From assembly GCF_016462415.1 (NCBI RefSeq), contig NZ_JAEMTF010000001.1:44338-108337 (forward strand): a stretch of DNA of 64,000 nt, given 5' to 3'. The position numbers and the translations under genes were made by a program. The DNA is from Williamsia sp. (lineage in GTDB: Bacteria; Actinomycetota; Actinomycetes; Mycobacteriales; Mycobacteriaceae). The notes under the pieces are model-generated. The model worked only from the letters and a program-made list of their open reading frames with translations, was not told the origin of the DNA and did no database searches. This document shows positions 45,074 to 53,905 of the stretch, piece by piece (the stretch's first letter is position 1; each line of letters starts with the position of its first letter).

Positions 45074-46480
45074 ATGACCGCCGACGCGCGCGTCCGGACG
45101 GTCTCGGCGGCACTCGCCGAGATCGTCGGTCCGCGCGACGTGCTCCACACCGAGCACGTCGGATCCGATTACGGCCACGACGAGGCACTGCACATCGAGC
45201 CGGTCACGCCGATGTACGTCGTCCGGCCGTCGACGCCGGAGCAGGTGGCGGCCGTGCTCCGGTACGCGGGCGAGCACGCGATCCCGGTCACCGCACGTGG
45301 CTCCGGCACCGGATTGTCCGGCGCGGCACGTCCGCTCGCCGACGGCATGGTCATCTCGTTCGAGAACATGTCCGAGATCCTCGAGGTCGATGTCGACAAC
45401 CAGGTCGCCGTGGTCCAGCCCGGCGTCGGACTCGCAGCCCTGGACGAGGCCGCCGGGCGGGTGGGTCTCATGTACTCGGTGTACCCGGGTGAGCTCAGCG
45501 CCAGCATCGGCGGGACGGTCGGCACCAACGCCGGCGGCATGCGGGCGGTGAAGTACGGCGTCACCCGCCACAACGTGCTCGGCCTGCAGGCCGCACTCGT
45601 GACCGGTGCGCTGATCCGGACCGGCGGCGCCATCGCCAAGGTGTCCACCGGCTACGACCTGACCCAGCTCATCATCGGCTCGGAGGGGACCCTGGCGCTC
45701 GCCACCGAGGTGACGGTGAAATTGCATCCGAGACTGGCGTATTCGGCCACCGTGCTCGCTCCGTTCGCCACGGTCGACGAGGTCGTCGGGATCGTGCCTG
45801 CGGTCATCGCGACCGGGTGCGCGCCGGTCATCCTCGAGTACATCGACGCGATGACAATGGCGTCGATCACCTACTCGCAGGACCTCTCGCTCGGGATCCC
45901 CGACGCGCTCCGGGACACCGCGCAGGCGTATCTGGTCGTGTCGCTGGAGAACCGCGACCGCGACCGTCTCGACGGCGACATCGAACTACTGGGGGCGCTG
46001 GTGGCGCAGCGCGGCGCGCTCGACACGTTCGTGCTCGACGGTGGATCGGCCCGTGCGTTGATCGGCGCGCGTGAGAAGGCATTCTGGACCGCCAAGGCCG
46101 CCGGCGCCGACGACATCATCGACCTGGTGGTGCCCCGCACCGCGATGCCCGCATTCCTCGCACGGTCGCGTGAACTCGCCACGACCGCAGGTGGGGCGGC
46201 GATCGGCTGCGGTCACGCCGGGGACGGCAACGTCCACCTCGCGATCTTCTGCCCCGACACCGACGCCCGCCGTGGACTGCTCCACGACATCTTCGCGCTG
46301 GGGATGAGCATGGGTGGCGCCATCTCCGGCGAACACGGTGTGGGACGCGCCAAGTCGGCACACTTCGCCGAGTTGACCGATCCGGCGGTGATCGCGGTGA
46401 TGCGCGAGATCAAACGAGGATTCGACCCGTCCGGGATACTCAATCCCGGCGTTCTGTTCGGTGAAGGGGAACCAGCATGA
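45074..46480 (+). CDS. FAD-linked 2-hydroxyacid dehydrogenase (GlcD/D-lactate dehydrogenase type)
   Basis: A 468-residue flavoprotein of the PCMH/VAO fold. FAD-binding landmarks are 'VRPSTPEQVAAVLRYAGE', 'PVTARGSGTGLSGAARP', 'GGTVGTNAGGMRAVKYG' and 'IIGSEGTLALATEVTV'. The C-terminal cap has 'GHAGDGNVHLAIFCP' and 'SGEHGVGRAKSAHF'. It should oxidise a D-2-hydroxy acid (glycolate, D-lactate, D-2-hydroxyglutarate or similar) to the 2-oxo acid, passing electrons to a quinone or carrier. The stop overlaps the ThDP-enzyme start (ATGA), so its product may be the substrate of that decarboxylase/lyase. Confidence 0.9.
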   Translation: MTADARVRTVSAALAEIVGPRDVLHTEHVGSDYGHDEALHIEPVTPMYVVRPSTPEQVAAVLRYAGEHAIPVTARGSGTGLSGAARPLADGMVISFENMSEILEVDVDNQVAVVQPGVGLAALDEAAGRVGLMYSVYPGELSASIGGTVGTNAGGMRAVKYGVTRHNVLGLQAALVTGALIRTGGAIAKVSTGYDLTQLIIGSEGTLALATEVTVKLHPRLAYSATVLAPFATVDEVVGIVPAVIATGCAPVILEYIDAMTMASITYSQDLSLGIPDALRDTAQAYLVVSLENRDRDRLDGDIELLGALVAQRGALDTFVLDGGSARALIGAREKAFWTAKAAGADDIIDLVVPRTAMPAFLARSRELATTAGGAAIGCGHAGDGNVHLAIFCPDTDARRGLLHDIFALGMSMGGAISGEHGVGRAKSAHFAELTDPAVIAVMREIKRGFDPSGILNPGVLFGEGEPA

Positions 46481-48033
46481 CCAACGGCGCCAACGCGGTG
46501 ATCAGCTCGCTCGTCGATTCCGGTGTGCAGGTGTGCTTCGGCAACCCCGGAACCTCGGAGATGCACTTCGTCGCCGCGCTCGACTCCGTGCCGCAGATGC
46601 GCGCGGTCCTCTGCCTGTTCGAGGGGGTCGTCACCGGGGCGGCGGACGGCTACGCCCGGGTGACCGGCCGACCGGCCGCCACGCTGCTGCATCTGGGACC
46701 GGGTATGGCCAACGGCCTGGCAAACCTGCACAACGCGCGCCGCGCACACACCCCGATCGTCAACATCGTCGGCGACCACGCGACCTACCACCACCGCTAC
46801 GACGCACCGTTGGAATCCGACATCGCCACGCTCGGATCGTGGCTGCAGGGGTGGACGCGGACGGCGACCTCGACCGAGACGGTCGGGCAGGATGTCGCCG
46901 ACGCGGTGGCCGCGTCGACGGACGGCGCCGGGCAGATCGCCACCGTCATCCTCCCCGCGGACATCTCCTGGACCGCCGGTGGAACCGTCGGGACCGCCGT
47001 GGCACCGGTGCCGCGTGCCGTCCCCGACGAGCAGGTGATCGCCGGGATCGCCGAGGCCCTGACCTCGGGTGCGAAGACAGTGATCCTCATCGGCGCCGAG
47101 GCCACACGGATCGACGGACTCCTCGCGGTCAGCCGGATCGCGAACGCCACCGGGGCAACGGTTCTCGTCGAGACGTTCCCCGCCGCGCTCGACCGGGGTG
47201 CCGGTGTCCCGAGCTTCGACCGGCTCGGCTACCTGGCCGAAGCGGCCCAGGCGCAACTCGACGGGATCGAACACCTCGTCCTCATCGGGGCCCGCTCGCC
47301 GGTGTCGTTTTTCGCCTACCCGGACAAGGCAAGTGACCTGGTGCCCGACGGCGCCACGGTGCACACCCTCGTCGACATCCGCGACGACGTCCTCGGTGCG
47401 GTGACCGCGCTGGCCGACCGCGTGGCGGCCGAGCACACCGCGACGGTGCAGGATCGGGTCGAGGTCGACCTGCCGAGCGGCGATCTGACGTTGGCGAACT
47501 GGGTCCAGGTCGTCGGCTCCGTCCTCCCGGAGGGCGCCATCATCTCCGACGAGGCGAACACGTCGGGTCTGATGTTGCCCGCCGCGACCGCCGGTGCGCC
47601 ACGACACCAGGTGCTCACGTTGACCGGGGGTGCCATCGGACAGGGACTACCCGTCGCCGTCGGTGCCGCGATCGCCGCCCCGGACCGTCCCGTGCTCGCG
47701 CTGCAGTCCGACGGCAGTGCGCTCTACACGATCTCGTCGCTGTGGACGATGGCGCGGGAGAACCTGAACGTGACCACCGTGCTGCTCAACAACAGCGCCT
47801 ACGCCATCCTGCGGATGGAACTGCAACGCGTCGGCGCGCAGAGCGGTGGCGAGAAGGCGAACTCGCTGCTCGACCTGTCCCACCCGGACATGGACTTCGT
47901 CGCCATGTCCACCGGGTTCGGCGTCCCGGCCGTGCGGGTCACAACAGCCGAGGACCTCGCGACCGAACTGAATCGCGCCTTCGCAGAGGAGGGACCTCAC
48001 CTCATCGAGGCCATCATCCCACCCCTGCTCTAG
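46477..48033 (+). CDS. ThDP-dependent enzyme, IlvX/benzoylformate-decarboxylase-like
   Basis: A 518-residue ThDP enzyme with three alpha/beta domains. The ThDP-activating Glu lies in 'CLFEGVVTGAADGYARVTG', and the cofactor-binding segment is 'LQSDGSALYTISSLW...LNNSAYAI' with Ser-Asp-Gly replacing the usual Gly-Asp-Gly. Segments such as 'CFGNPGTSEMHFVAALD' and 'RSPVSFFAYP' are very like M. tuberculosis IlvX (Rv3509c), an acetolactate-synthase-like protein of unproven activity. True acetohydroxyacid synthases are longer and bind FAD; this one looks closer to 2-oxoacid decarboxylases. Operon position after the 2-hydroxyacid oxidase supports a decarboxylase or lyase on a 2-oxo acid. Confidence 0.85.
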   Translation: MTNGANAVISSLVDSGVQVCFGNPGTSEMHFVAALDSVPQMRAVLCLFEGVVTGAADGYARVTGRPAATLLHLGPGMANGLANLHNARRAHTPIVNIVGDHATYHHRYDAPLESDIATLGSWLQGWTRTATSTETVGQDVADAVAASTDGAGQIATVILPADISWTAGGTVGTAVAPVPRAVPDEQVIAGIAEALTSGAKTVILIGAEATRIDGLLAVSRIANATGATVLVETFPAALDRGAGVPSFDRLGYLAEAAQAQLDGIEHLVLIGARSPVSFFAYPDKASDLVPDGATVHTLVDIRDDVLGAVTALADRVAAEHTATVQDRVEVDLPSGDLTLANWVQVVGSVLPEGAIISDEANTSGLMLPAATAGAPRHQVLTLTGGAIGQGLPVAVGAAIAAPDRPVLALQSDGSALYTISSLWTMARENLNVTTVLLNNSAYAILRMELQRVGAQSGGEKANSLLDLSHPDMDFVAMSTGFGVPAVRVTTAEDLATELNRAFAEEGPHLIEAIIPPLL

Positions 48034-48042
48034 CGGTGTGCC

Positions 48043-49248
48043 TCAGACGAAGGCGCTGAACCCGGTGACGCCGCGGCCCACGATCAGGTTGTTCATCTGC
48101 GAGGTGCCCTCATAGGAGTAGAGCGCCTCGGCGTCGACGAAGTACCGGATGACGTCGTAGTCGAGCAGGATCCCGTTGCCGCCCATGATCTCTCGGGCCC
48201 AGCCGACCACCTCGCGCAACCGCGTCGTGCAGTAGGTCTTGCACAGTGCTGCGTGTTCGTCGCGATAGACACCCTGATCCTGCAGCTGTGACACCTGCAT
48301 TGCCAGCCCCAGACAGGCGGTGACGTTGCCCGCCATGCGGGCGATGAGGTCGGAGATGAGTTGGAACGAGGCGATGGGCTTGCCGAACTGCTCGCGCTCC
48401 TGCGCGTAGGCCACCGCCTTCTCGTAGGCGCCGATCATCACGCCGACGGCGCTCCACGCCACCCCGCCGCGGGTGAGGCGCAGGACCTTGCCGGTGTCGG
48501 CGAAGGAGTTGGCGTTCTCGAGCTTGTTGGCCCCGGGGACTCGGCAGTCCTCGAAGTAGAGATCGGCGTTCTCGACGGCGCGCAAGGAGTACTTGCGTTC
48601 GATCTTCTCCGCGCGGAACCCCTCGAAGTCCTTCTCCACGACGAAACCCTTGACCTCGCCGTCTTCCTCGTCCTTGGCGTAGACGATGACGAGGTCGGCG
48701 AAGGTGGCGTTGCCGATCCATCGCTTGCTGCCGTTGAGGATCCAGTCGTCGCCGTCGCGACGCGCGGTGGTCGACAGCCCGCCGGCGACGTCGGAACCGC
48801 CGTCGGGTTCGGAGAGCCCGAAGGCGCCGACGAGTTCCATTCGGCGCATCGCCGGGAGCCAGCGGTCACGCTGCTCGGCGGAACCGAGGATCGAGATGCT
48901 GCTCATCGCCAGACCACTGTGGACGCCGAACATCGTCCCGGTGGACGGGTCGACCCGCGCGAACTCCAGCCCGAGCCACCCGGTGAGCACCTTGCGGTGC
49001 GGTTTGCGTCCGTCGAACTCGTATCCGAGTCCGACGATGTCCAGCTCGGCCAGCCGCGGCAGCAGGTGCCGCGGCGACTCGCCCTTCTCCCAGAACTCGT
49101 TCGCCCGCGGGGCGACCTCCTCGGCGAGGAAACGTCGTACCCGGAGGATGATCTCGCTCTCCTCGTCGGTCAGCGCGGCCTGGTATCCGAACAGGTCGGA
49201 GGCCAGATAGCTGGGGGACAGCGGTTCCATCGGTTCATGCGAGCTCAT
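48043..49248 (-). CDS. Acyl-CoA dehydrogenase, glutaryl-CoA-dehydrogenase-like
   Basis: A 401-residue FAD acyl-CoA dehydrogenase. 'GAFGLSEPDGGSDVAG' and 'WILNGSKRWIGNATFADL' are the family signatures, and the catalytic Glu lies in 'ALYSYEGTSQMNNLIVGR'. The substrate-pocket segment 'ERKYSLRAVENADLYFEDCRV' is similar to the glutaryl-CoA branch, which can couple oxidation to decarboxylation; this is a family guess only. The ATG has a GGAGAGGA site. It faces the IlvX-like gene tail to tail (9-base gap) and is divergent from a second acyl-CoA dehydrogenase, with two palindromes in the shared region. Confidence 0.9.
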   Translation of the reverse strand: MSSHEPMEPLSPSYLASDLFGYQAALTDEESEIILRVRRFLAEEVAPRANEFWEKGESPRHLLPRLAELDIVGLGYEFDGRKPHRKVLTGWLGLEFARVDPSTGTMFGVHSGLAMSSISILGSAEQRDRWLPAMRRMELVGAFGLSEPDGGSDVAGGLSTTARRDGDDWILNGSKRWIGNATFADLVIVYAKDEEDGEVKGFVVEKDFEGFRAEKIERKYSLRAVENADLYFEDCRVPGANKLENANSFADTGKVLRLTRGGVAWSAVGVMIGAYEKAVAYAQEREQFGKPIASFQLISDLIARMAGNVTACLGLAMQVSQLQDQGVYRDEHAALCKTYCTTRLREVVGWAREIMGGNGILLDYDVIRYFVDAEALYSYEGTSQMNNLIVGRGVTGFSAFV

Positions 49249-49311
49249 CGGTGAGTCCTCTCCGCGGGCGGGCGGGCCGCATTCGCGATGTCTGCACGTG
49301 TCTACGACTCC

Positions 49312-49326
49312 ATTGACGATCGTAAT
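49312..49326. promoter_or_regulatory. Operator-like palindrome between the acyl-CoA dehydrogenases
   Basis: ATTGACGATCGTAAT is a near-perfect 15-base palindrome centred on ACGATCGT, about 65 bases from the start of the minus-strand dehydrogenase. Its size and form fit a TetR/FadR-type operator; no matching regulator is adjacent. Confidence 0.4.
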
Positions 49327-49382
49327 GGGGCGGCTGAGTCGGGCCGGGTGGACTGCGTGGTTACATCGATCGTGCGTCGGTC

Positions 49383-49401
49383 GTCAGACCGGGCGTCTGA
49401 C
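49383..49401. promoter_or_regulatory. Inverted repeat just before the plus-strand acyl-CoA dehydrogenase
   Basis: GTCAGAC-CGGGC-GTCTGAC has perfect 7-base arms and a 5-base spacer. It ends 3 bases before the GAGGAG ribosome site of the gene at 49417, so it may be an operator or an RNA hairpin that limits translation. Confidence 0.4.
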
Positions 49402-49416
49402 ACCGAGGAGCTGGTT

Positions 49417-50556
49417 GTGGCCGTTGACCGTTTGTTGCCCACCGACGAGGCCCGCGAGCTGATCCAGCTGACCCGTGACATCGCAGCCAAGACGCTCGGC
49501 CCGATCGTCGACGGCCACGAGAAGCGGGAACAGTATCCCGACGGGGTCTTCGCAACGCTCGGCGAGGCGGGTCTGCTGAGCCTGCCGTATCCCGAGGAGT
49601 GGGGCGGCGGTGGCCAGCCCTACGAGGTCTACCTCCAGGTGCTCGAGGAACTCGCCTCGGCGTGGGCGGCCGTGGCGGTCGCGGCGAGTGTGCACGGCCT
49701 GGCCTGCTACCCGGTGAGCGCCTTCGGTACCGAGGAGCAGAAGGCACGTTGGCTGCCCGACATGCTCGGCGGCGCCACCATCGGCGCCTACAGCCTGTCC
49801 GAACCGCAGGCCGGCTCCGATGCCGCGGCACTGACGTGTCGGGCCGTCGCCGCGGGGGATCACTACGTCATCGACGGCGCCAAGGCGTGGATCACCCACG
49901 GTGGGGTCGCCGACTTCTACAACCTCTTCGCCCGCACCGGGGAGGGGTCGAAGGGAATCTCCTGTTTCCTCGTCGACAAGAGCACTCCGAACCTGACGTT
50001 CGGCAAGCCCGAGGAGAAGATGGGCCTGCACGCGATACCCACCACCTCAGCGCACTACGACGGTGCGCACGTCGAAGCCGACCGGCTCGTGGGCGCTGAG
50101 GGGCAGGGCCTGCAGATCGCGTTCTCCGCACTGGACTCGGGACGCCTCGGCATCGCCGCGGTCGCCGTCGGCATCGCGCAGGCCGCTCTCGACGACGCGG
50201 TCGCCTATGCGCAGGAACGGTCCACGTTCGGCCGCAAGATCATCGATCATCAGGGTCTCGGGTTCGTGCTCGCCGACATGGCCGCCGCCGTCGACTCCGC
50301 GAGGGCGACGTACCTCGACGCCGCTCGCAGACGTGATGCAGGCCTGCCCTACTCGCGCAACGCGTCGGTCGCGAAGCTCATCGCAACCGACGCGGCGATG
50401 AAGGTGACCACCGACGCCGTCCAGGTCTTCGGCGGGTACGGCTACACCCGGGACTTCCGGGTCGAGCGGTACATGCGCGACGCGAAGGTCACCCAGATCT
50501 TCGAGGGGACCAACCAGATCCAGCGCCTCGTCATCAGTCGATCCCTGGCCGGCTGA
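49417..50556 (+). CDS. Acyl-CoA dehydrogenase, short/branched-chain type
   Basis: A 379-residue FAD acyl-CoA dehydrogenase. 'GAYSLSEPQAGSDAAALTC' and 'YVIDGAKAWITHGGVADF' are the FAD/substrate signatures. 'ERSTFGRKIIDHQGLGF' and 'VQVFGGYGYTRDFRVERYMRDAK' follow, with the catalytic Glu in 'ITQIFEGTNQIQR'-like sequence near the C-terminus. It resembles isovaleryl/butyryl/2-methyl-branched-chain dehydrogenases. The track opens at 49288, but the GTG at 49417 with GAGGAG 6 bases upstream gives the standard length. The esterase gene starts 4 bases after its stop. Confidence 0.92.
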   Translation: MAVDRLLPTDEARELIQLTRDIAAKTLGPIVDGHEKREQYPDGVFATLGEAGLLSLPYPEEWGGGGQPYEVYLQVLEELASAWAAVAVAASVHGLACYPVSAFGTEEQKARWLPDMLGGATIGAYSLSEPQAGSDAAALTCRAVAAGDHYVIDGAKAWITHGGVADFYNLFARTGEGSKGISCFLVDKSTPNLTFGKPEEKMGLHAIPTTSAHYDGAHVEADRLVGAEGQGLQIAFSALDSGRLGIAAVAVGIAQAALDDAVAYAQERSTFGRKIIDHQGLGFVLADMAAAVDSARATYLDAARRRDAGLPYSRNASVAKLIATDAAMKVTTDAVQVFGGYGYTRDFRVERYMRDAKVTQIFEGTNQIQRLVISRSLAG

Positions 50557-50560
50557 GCAG

Positions 50561-51451
50561 ATGAGCGCGCAGATGCGGTTGGTCGCGGGTGTCATGCGGC
50601 TGACCCGCAAACGACAGATGTCGACGCCCGCACGTGCACAGCGACGCATCCACGCGCCGAAGGGGTCGGCCGAGCCGACGCCGGCGATCCGGGACCGGCA
50701 CACCGTCACGCAGTACCGAGAACACGGCTTCGACGTCCACCGCATCGTCCCGAAGGACGGCCGGTTCACCCGATCGGTGCTGTACCTGCACGGCGGTGCC
50801 TACATCGCCGAGATCGCGCCGCAGCACTACGGTTTCATCAGCAGGCTGGTCGATGCCGGGGTCCGCGTCGACGTACCCGCGTACGGACTGGCGCCACAGC
50901 ACACCGCGGTGCAGGCCTACGACCTGGTCGAGTCGGTGTATCGGCGGTTGCTCACCGACGCCACCCCGTCGGAGATCACCGTGATGGGCGATTCGGCGGG
51001 GGCCGGGATCGCGCTGGGTTTCGTCCAGCAGGTGGCGGCTCTCGACCTTCCCCAGCCGGGGCAGGTCGTACTCGTGTCACCGTGGCTCGACGCGGAGTTG
51101 TCGAACCCGGAGATCGCCGGGGTGGAGAAGCGCGACCCGTGGCTGAGTTCCGTCGGGTTGCGTGCGGCGGCGCGGGCGTGGGCCGGCGACCTACCGCTCG
51201 ACGATCCGCGGGTCAGTCCCATCCGCGGATCGGTGCGCGGTCTCCCACCGGTCGAGATCTGGTGCGGTACCCGCGATCTGTTCCTGCCCGACGTGTTGGC
51301 CCTGACCCGCGGCATCCGCGCAGGCGGTGGACAGGTGCGACTGACGCAGTGCGAGGGGGCCATTCACGTCTACCCGGTCCTGCCGACCCCGGAGGGGAAG
51401 GTCGCCACCCGCGAGATCGTCGCTTCGATCGCCGATCCGAGAGGGCCCTGA
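50561..51451 (+). CDS. Alpha/beta-hydrolase esterase (HSL/LipW-like)
   Basis: A 296-residue hydrolase of the hormone-sensitive-lipase group. It has the oxyanion motif 'YLHGGAYIAE', the nucleophile elbow 'VMGDSAGAGIALG', a catalytic Asp near 'WCGTRDLFLPDV' and a His in 'CEGAIHVYPVLP'. No signal peptide. It probably hydrolyses short-chain esters. Cotranscribed with the upstream acyl-CoA dehydrogenase (4-base gap), so it may release an acid that enters the same oxidation route. It converges with a VOC gene 11 bases further on. Confidence 0.88.
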   Translation: MSAQMRLVAGVMRLTRKRQMSTPARAQRRIHAPKGSAEPTPAIRDRHTVTQYREHGFDVHRIVPKDGRFTRSVLYLHGGAYIAEIAPQHYGFISRLVDAGVRVDVPAYGLAPQHTAVQAYDLVESVYRRLLTDATPSEITVMGDSAGAGIALGFVQQVAALDLPQPGQVVLVSPWLDAELSNPEIAGVEKRDPWLSSVGLRAAARAWAGDLPLDDPRVSPIRGSVRGLPPVEIWCGTRDLFLPDVLALTRGIRAGGGQVRLTQCEGAIHVYPVLPTPEGKVATREIVASIADPRGP

Positions 51452-51462
51452 GCGCGCCGTGA

Positions 51463-51930
51463 TCAGAGGGTGGACAGATCCGGTACGCCCGCCATGCACT
51501 CGATCCGCACGCCGTCGGGGTCGGTGAGGTACACCGCGCCGGTGACCGATCCACCGGCCCCCTCCATCCTCGAGACCGTGTGTCGCTGAGCGGTTCCGCC
51601 GTACTGCTCGGCGAGCTCCCACAGATCGTCGATCGCCTCCACCCGGAAGGCGAGGTGCGTGAACCCGAACTGGTTCATCGCTCGTCGCTCGCGGTCTCCG
51701 ACCCCGTCGGGCGTGGTCCACCGCACCAGTTCCAGCCGCATGTCCGGACGCGCCAGCATCCGTGAGGTGAACTGGCCGTCGATCTCCATCGTGGCGGCGA
51801 ACTCGGGGCCGAGATCCATCGTGAACAGCTCACGGAACCCGAGGACGTTGACGTAGAACGCCGTGGAGCGGTCGAGATCGGAACAGCAGATCCCGATGTG
51901 AGACCACGATTGGATCGCCATGTCATCCAC
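51463..51930 (-). CDS. VOC-family glyoxalase/lactoylglutathione-lyase-like protein
   Basis: A 155-residue VOC protein. 'SHIGICCSDLDRSTAFYVNVLGF' starts module one and 'FGFTHLAFRVEAIDDLWELAEQ' module two; 'YLTDPDGVRIECM' carries the closing Glu. The His-His-Glu metal set is therefore present. The substrate is unknown; similar proteins act as methylmalonyl-CoA epimerases, dioxygenases or glyoxalases. Start at GTG 51930 or, with better ribosome-site spacing, ATG 51921. Divergent from the PPOX gene across 124 bases. Confidence 0.8.
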   Translation of the reverse strand: MDDMAIQSWSHIGICCSDLDRSTAFYVNVLGFRELFTMDLGPEFAATMEIDGQFTSRMLARPDMRLELVRWTTPDGVGDRERRAMNQFGFTHLAFRVEAIDDLWELAEQYGGTAQRHTVSRMEGAGGSVTGAVYLTDPDGVRIECMAGVPDLSTL

Positions 51931-52054
51931 CTCTCGCAGTGATCGTCCCGCCGTATGTGTCTATCACCGCGACCGAGCTGACCGAGTACCTTTCGGTGAG
52001 CGGGTGCTCTGCGAGGTGTCGGTTCGCGCGTGATCGACAGGAAGACAGGTGGTC

Positions 52055-52690
52055 ATGTCGAATCGCTATGCGCGCCTGATGTTCGGTCGTGGTGCGCTCG
52101 AACGGCAACGGGCCGACGGCAGCTATGCGGTGTACGGGGCGAACGCCGACCGCGACGACGACGGACCGGACCATCTCGATGAACGCGAGATCGGGCTGCT
52201 GAGCAGCGTGTTCCAGTTCCACCTCGCGACGGCCACGGCCGACGGGTACCCCTACATCCAGTACCGCAGCGGACCGCGTGGGTTCCTGCACCATCTGGGC
52301 GAGGACACCATCGGCTTCGCCGACTTCCACGGCAACGCCCAGTTCGTGTCGGTGGGCAACATCGACGACAACGGCCGGATCGCGATGTTCGTCGCCGACT
52401 ATCCCCGCAAGATCCGGCTCAAGCTGTTCGGCCACGCCACCGTCGTCGACGCCGCGGAGGACCCCGAACTGCTGTCGCGGCTGATGACAGTGGGTGACTC
52501 GCGTATCGCGGCCCGGGCCGAACGCAGCATCGTGATCACCATCGAGGCGTTCGACTGGAACTGTTCGCGCAGCCTGGTCCCGCAGTACGACCGCGACTAC
52601 GTGCGCGCCCTGAACCAGGCACACGCCGCCGAGACCGCGGAGTTGCGTGCCCGCATCGCCGATCTCGAGCGTCAGATCACCGAGGCCTGA
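52055..52690 (+). CDS. Pyridoxamine-5'-phosphate-oxidase-fold flavin protein
   Basis: A 211-residue split-barrel protein. 'FHLATATADGYPYIQYRSGPRGFLHHL' and 'GFADFHGNAQFVSVGNI' are typical of the PNPOx-like FMN/F420-binding family; the last 35 residues form a charged helix or coiled coil ('HAAETAELRARIADLERQ'). It may bind FMN, F420 or heme and reduce or detoxify a small molecule. The ATG at 52055 has an AGGAAG-type site. The last 14 bases overlap the end of the convergent PucR gene. Confidence 0.82.
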   Translation: MSNRYARLMFGRGALERQRADGSYAVYGANADRDDDGPDHLDEREIGLLSSVFQFHLATATADGYPYIQYRSGPRGFLHHLGEDTIGFADFHGNAQFVSVGNIDDNGRIAMFVADYPRKIRLKLFGHATVVDAAEDPELLSRLMTVGDSRIAARAERSIVITIEAFDWNCSRSLVPQYDRDYVRALNQAHAAETAELRARIADLERQITEA

Positions 52691-53891
52691 GCGGATCAGC
52701 CAGCTGCTGCAGCTGGATCGCCGTGTCCAACGCCAGGCGATGCCATGCGTGTCGAGGATCGCGGCCGGTCAGCTCCTGCGCGCGGCGTAGTCGGTATCGC
52801 AGCGTCTGCGGATGCACGTGCAGCTCCGCGGCGGCCGCCGTGGCCGTGCCGGTCGAGATGAACGCCCGCACGCCGTCGAGCAGATGCTCGTTGGACGGAT
52901 CGCGCAGCGGTCCGAGCACGGTGGACACGACCGCGTCGGTGTCCGCCGTCGCACGCGCGGTCAGCAGGACCAGAAGTTGACAATCCCCGTCGTCGAGCAA
53001 CGCCCGCTCGGCGAATGCGTGTCCGGGAGCGGTGTCGAGTGCGTCGCATGCCAACCGGTAGGCGGCGGCGACATCGGCGATGGGTCGCCCCGACATCAGG
53101 CTTCCCCGCAGATCCGCCGCCGCACACACCGAGTCGAGGAGTGTCCGGTCGACCGTTCCGGGCAGCAGCAGGACCCCTCGGGTCCCACGCCGGGTGCAGA
53201 GGTGGGGTCGTGCCGGACCGTCGGTCGGGTCGGTGTGCGGTGTCTCGCCGAGCGATCGGAGGATCGTGTCGAGGTCGTCGTCGGACATCGAGCGCCCTGG
53301 GTCGGTACGGGCGACCACGAGCAGCTGTGGACGACCGGCCAGGGCGAGATCGAGCTGCCTGCTGCGGTCGGCAATGGCGCCGGGCGAGTTCTGCCGACCC
53401 GCGATGAGGTCGTCGAGAAACGCGGCCTGTGCCTGTCCGCGATCGGAGGTCAGGCGGTCGCGGTAGGTGGTGTACGCGTCGATGATGACCTCGGAGACCG
53501 CGTCAAGGGTGCGGAGCACCAGCAGGCTGAGGTCGGCGACGTCGGCCGGTTCGAGGTCGTCGAGATGGTGGTCGATGACGTGTCGTACGAACACGTCTGA
53601 CGCGACGCGGTAGGCGCGCAGGATGTCGGTCAGTGGGCGGCCGTCGGCGGCCCGAGCGGTGCCGATCGCCCGGAACGCGGATCGGTCCCGCTCGATGTCG
53701 CCGTCGTCGATCCACAATTCGAGCAGCCGGCGCAGAGACCCGGCCGCGATGTTCTCGACCTCGTCGAGTTGTGGACCCCGCAGGTCGCGGTAGGCGGGAA
53801 CTGCCTCGCGAATGGCATCGACCGACCGCGTGACGATCGCGGGGAGTTCGCCCTGCAGTCGGGTGACGGTGCGTTCGCGTGCGGCGCTCAT
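52677..53891 (-). CDS. PucR/CdaR-family transcriptional regulator
   Basis: A 404-residue regulator. It has an N-terminal RsbRD/sensor-like helical domain (about 1-160), a central GGDEF-like degenerate domain ('LLVVARTDPGRSMSDDDLD'), and a C-terminal HTH of the PucR type, 'TGTATAAAAELHVHPQTLRY' leading to 'RLRRAQELTGRDPRHAW'. It is divergent from the FAD dehydrogenase, and a perfect 25-bp palindrome lies 15 bases upstream of its start. The simplest reading is a local regulator controlling itself and that enzyme. The inducer is unknown; relatives sense purine, amino-acid or aromatic catabolites. Confidence 0.88.
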   Translation of the reverse strand: MSAARERTVTRLQGELPAIVTRSVDAIREAVPAYRDLRGPQLDEVENIAAGSLRRLLELWIDDGDIERDRSAFRAIGTARAADGRPLTDILRAYRVASDVFVRHVIDHHLDDLEPADVADLSLLVLRTLDAVSEVIIDAYTTYRDRLTSDRGQAQAAFLDDLIAGRQNSPGAIADRSRQLDLALAGRPQLLVVARTDPGRSMSDDDLDTILRSLGETPHTDPTDGPARPHLCTRRGTRGVLLLPGTVDRTLLDSVCAAADLRGSLMSGRPIADVAAAYRLACDALDTAPGHAFAERALLDDGDCQLLVLLTARATADTDAVVSTVLGPLRDPSNEHLLDGVRAFISTGTATAAAAELHVHPQTLRYRLRRAQELTGRDPRHAWHRLALDTAIQLQQLADPLRPR

Positions 53892-53905
53892 CGAGATCCC
53901 GTCTG

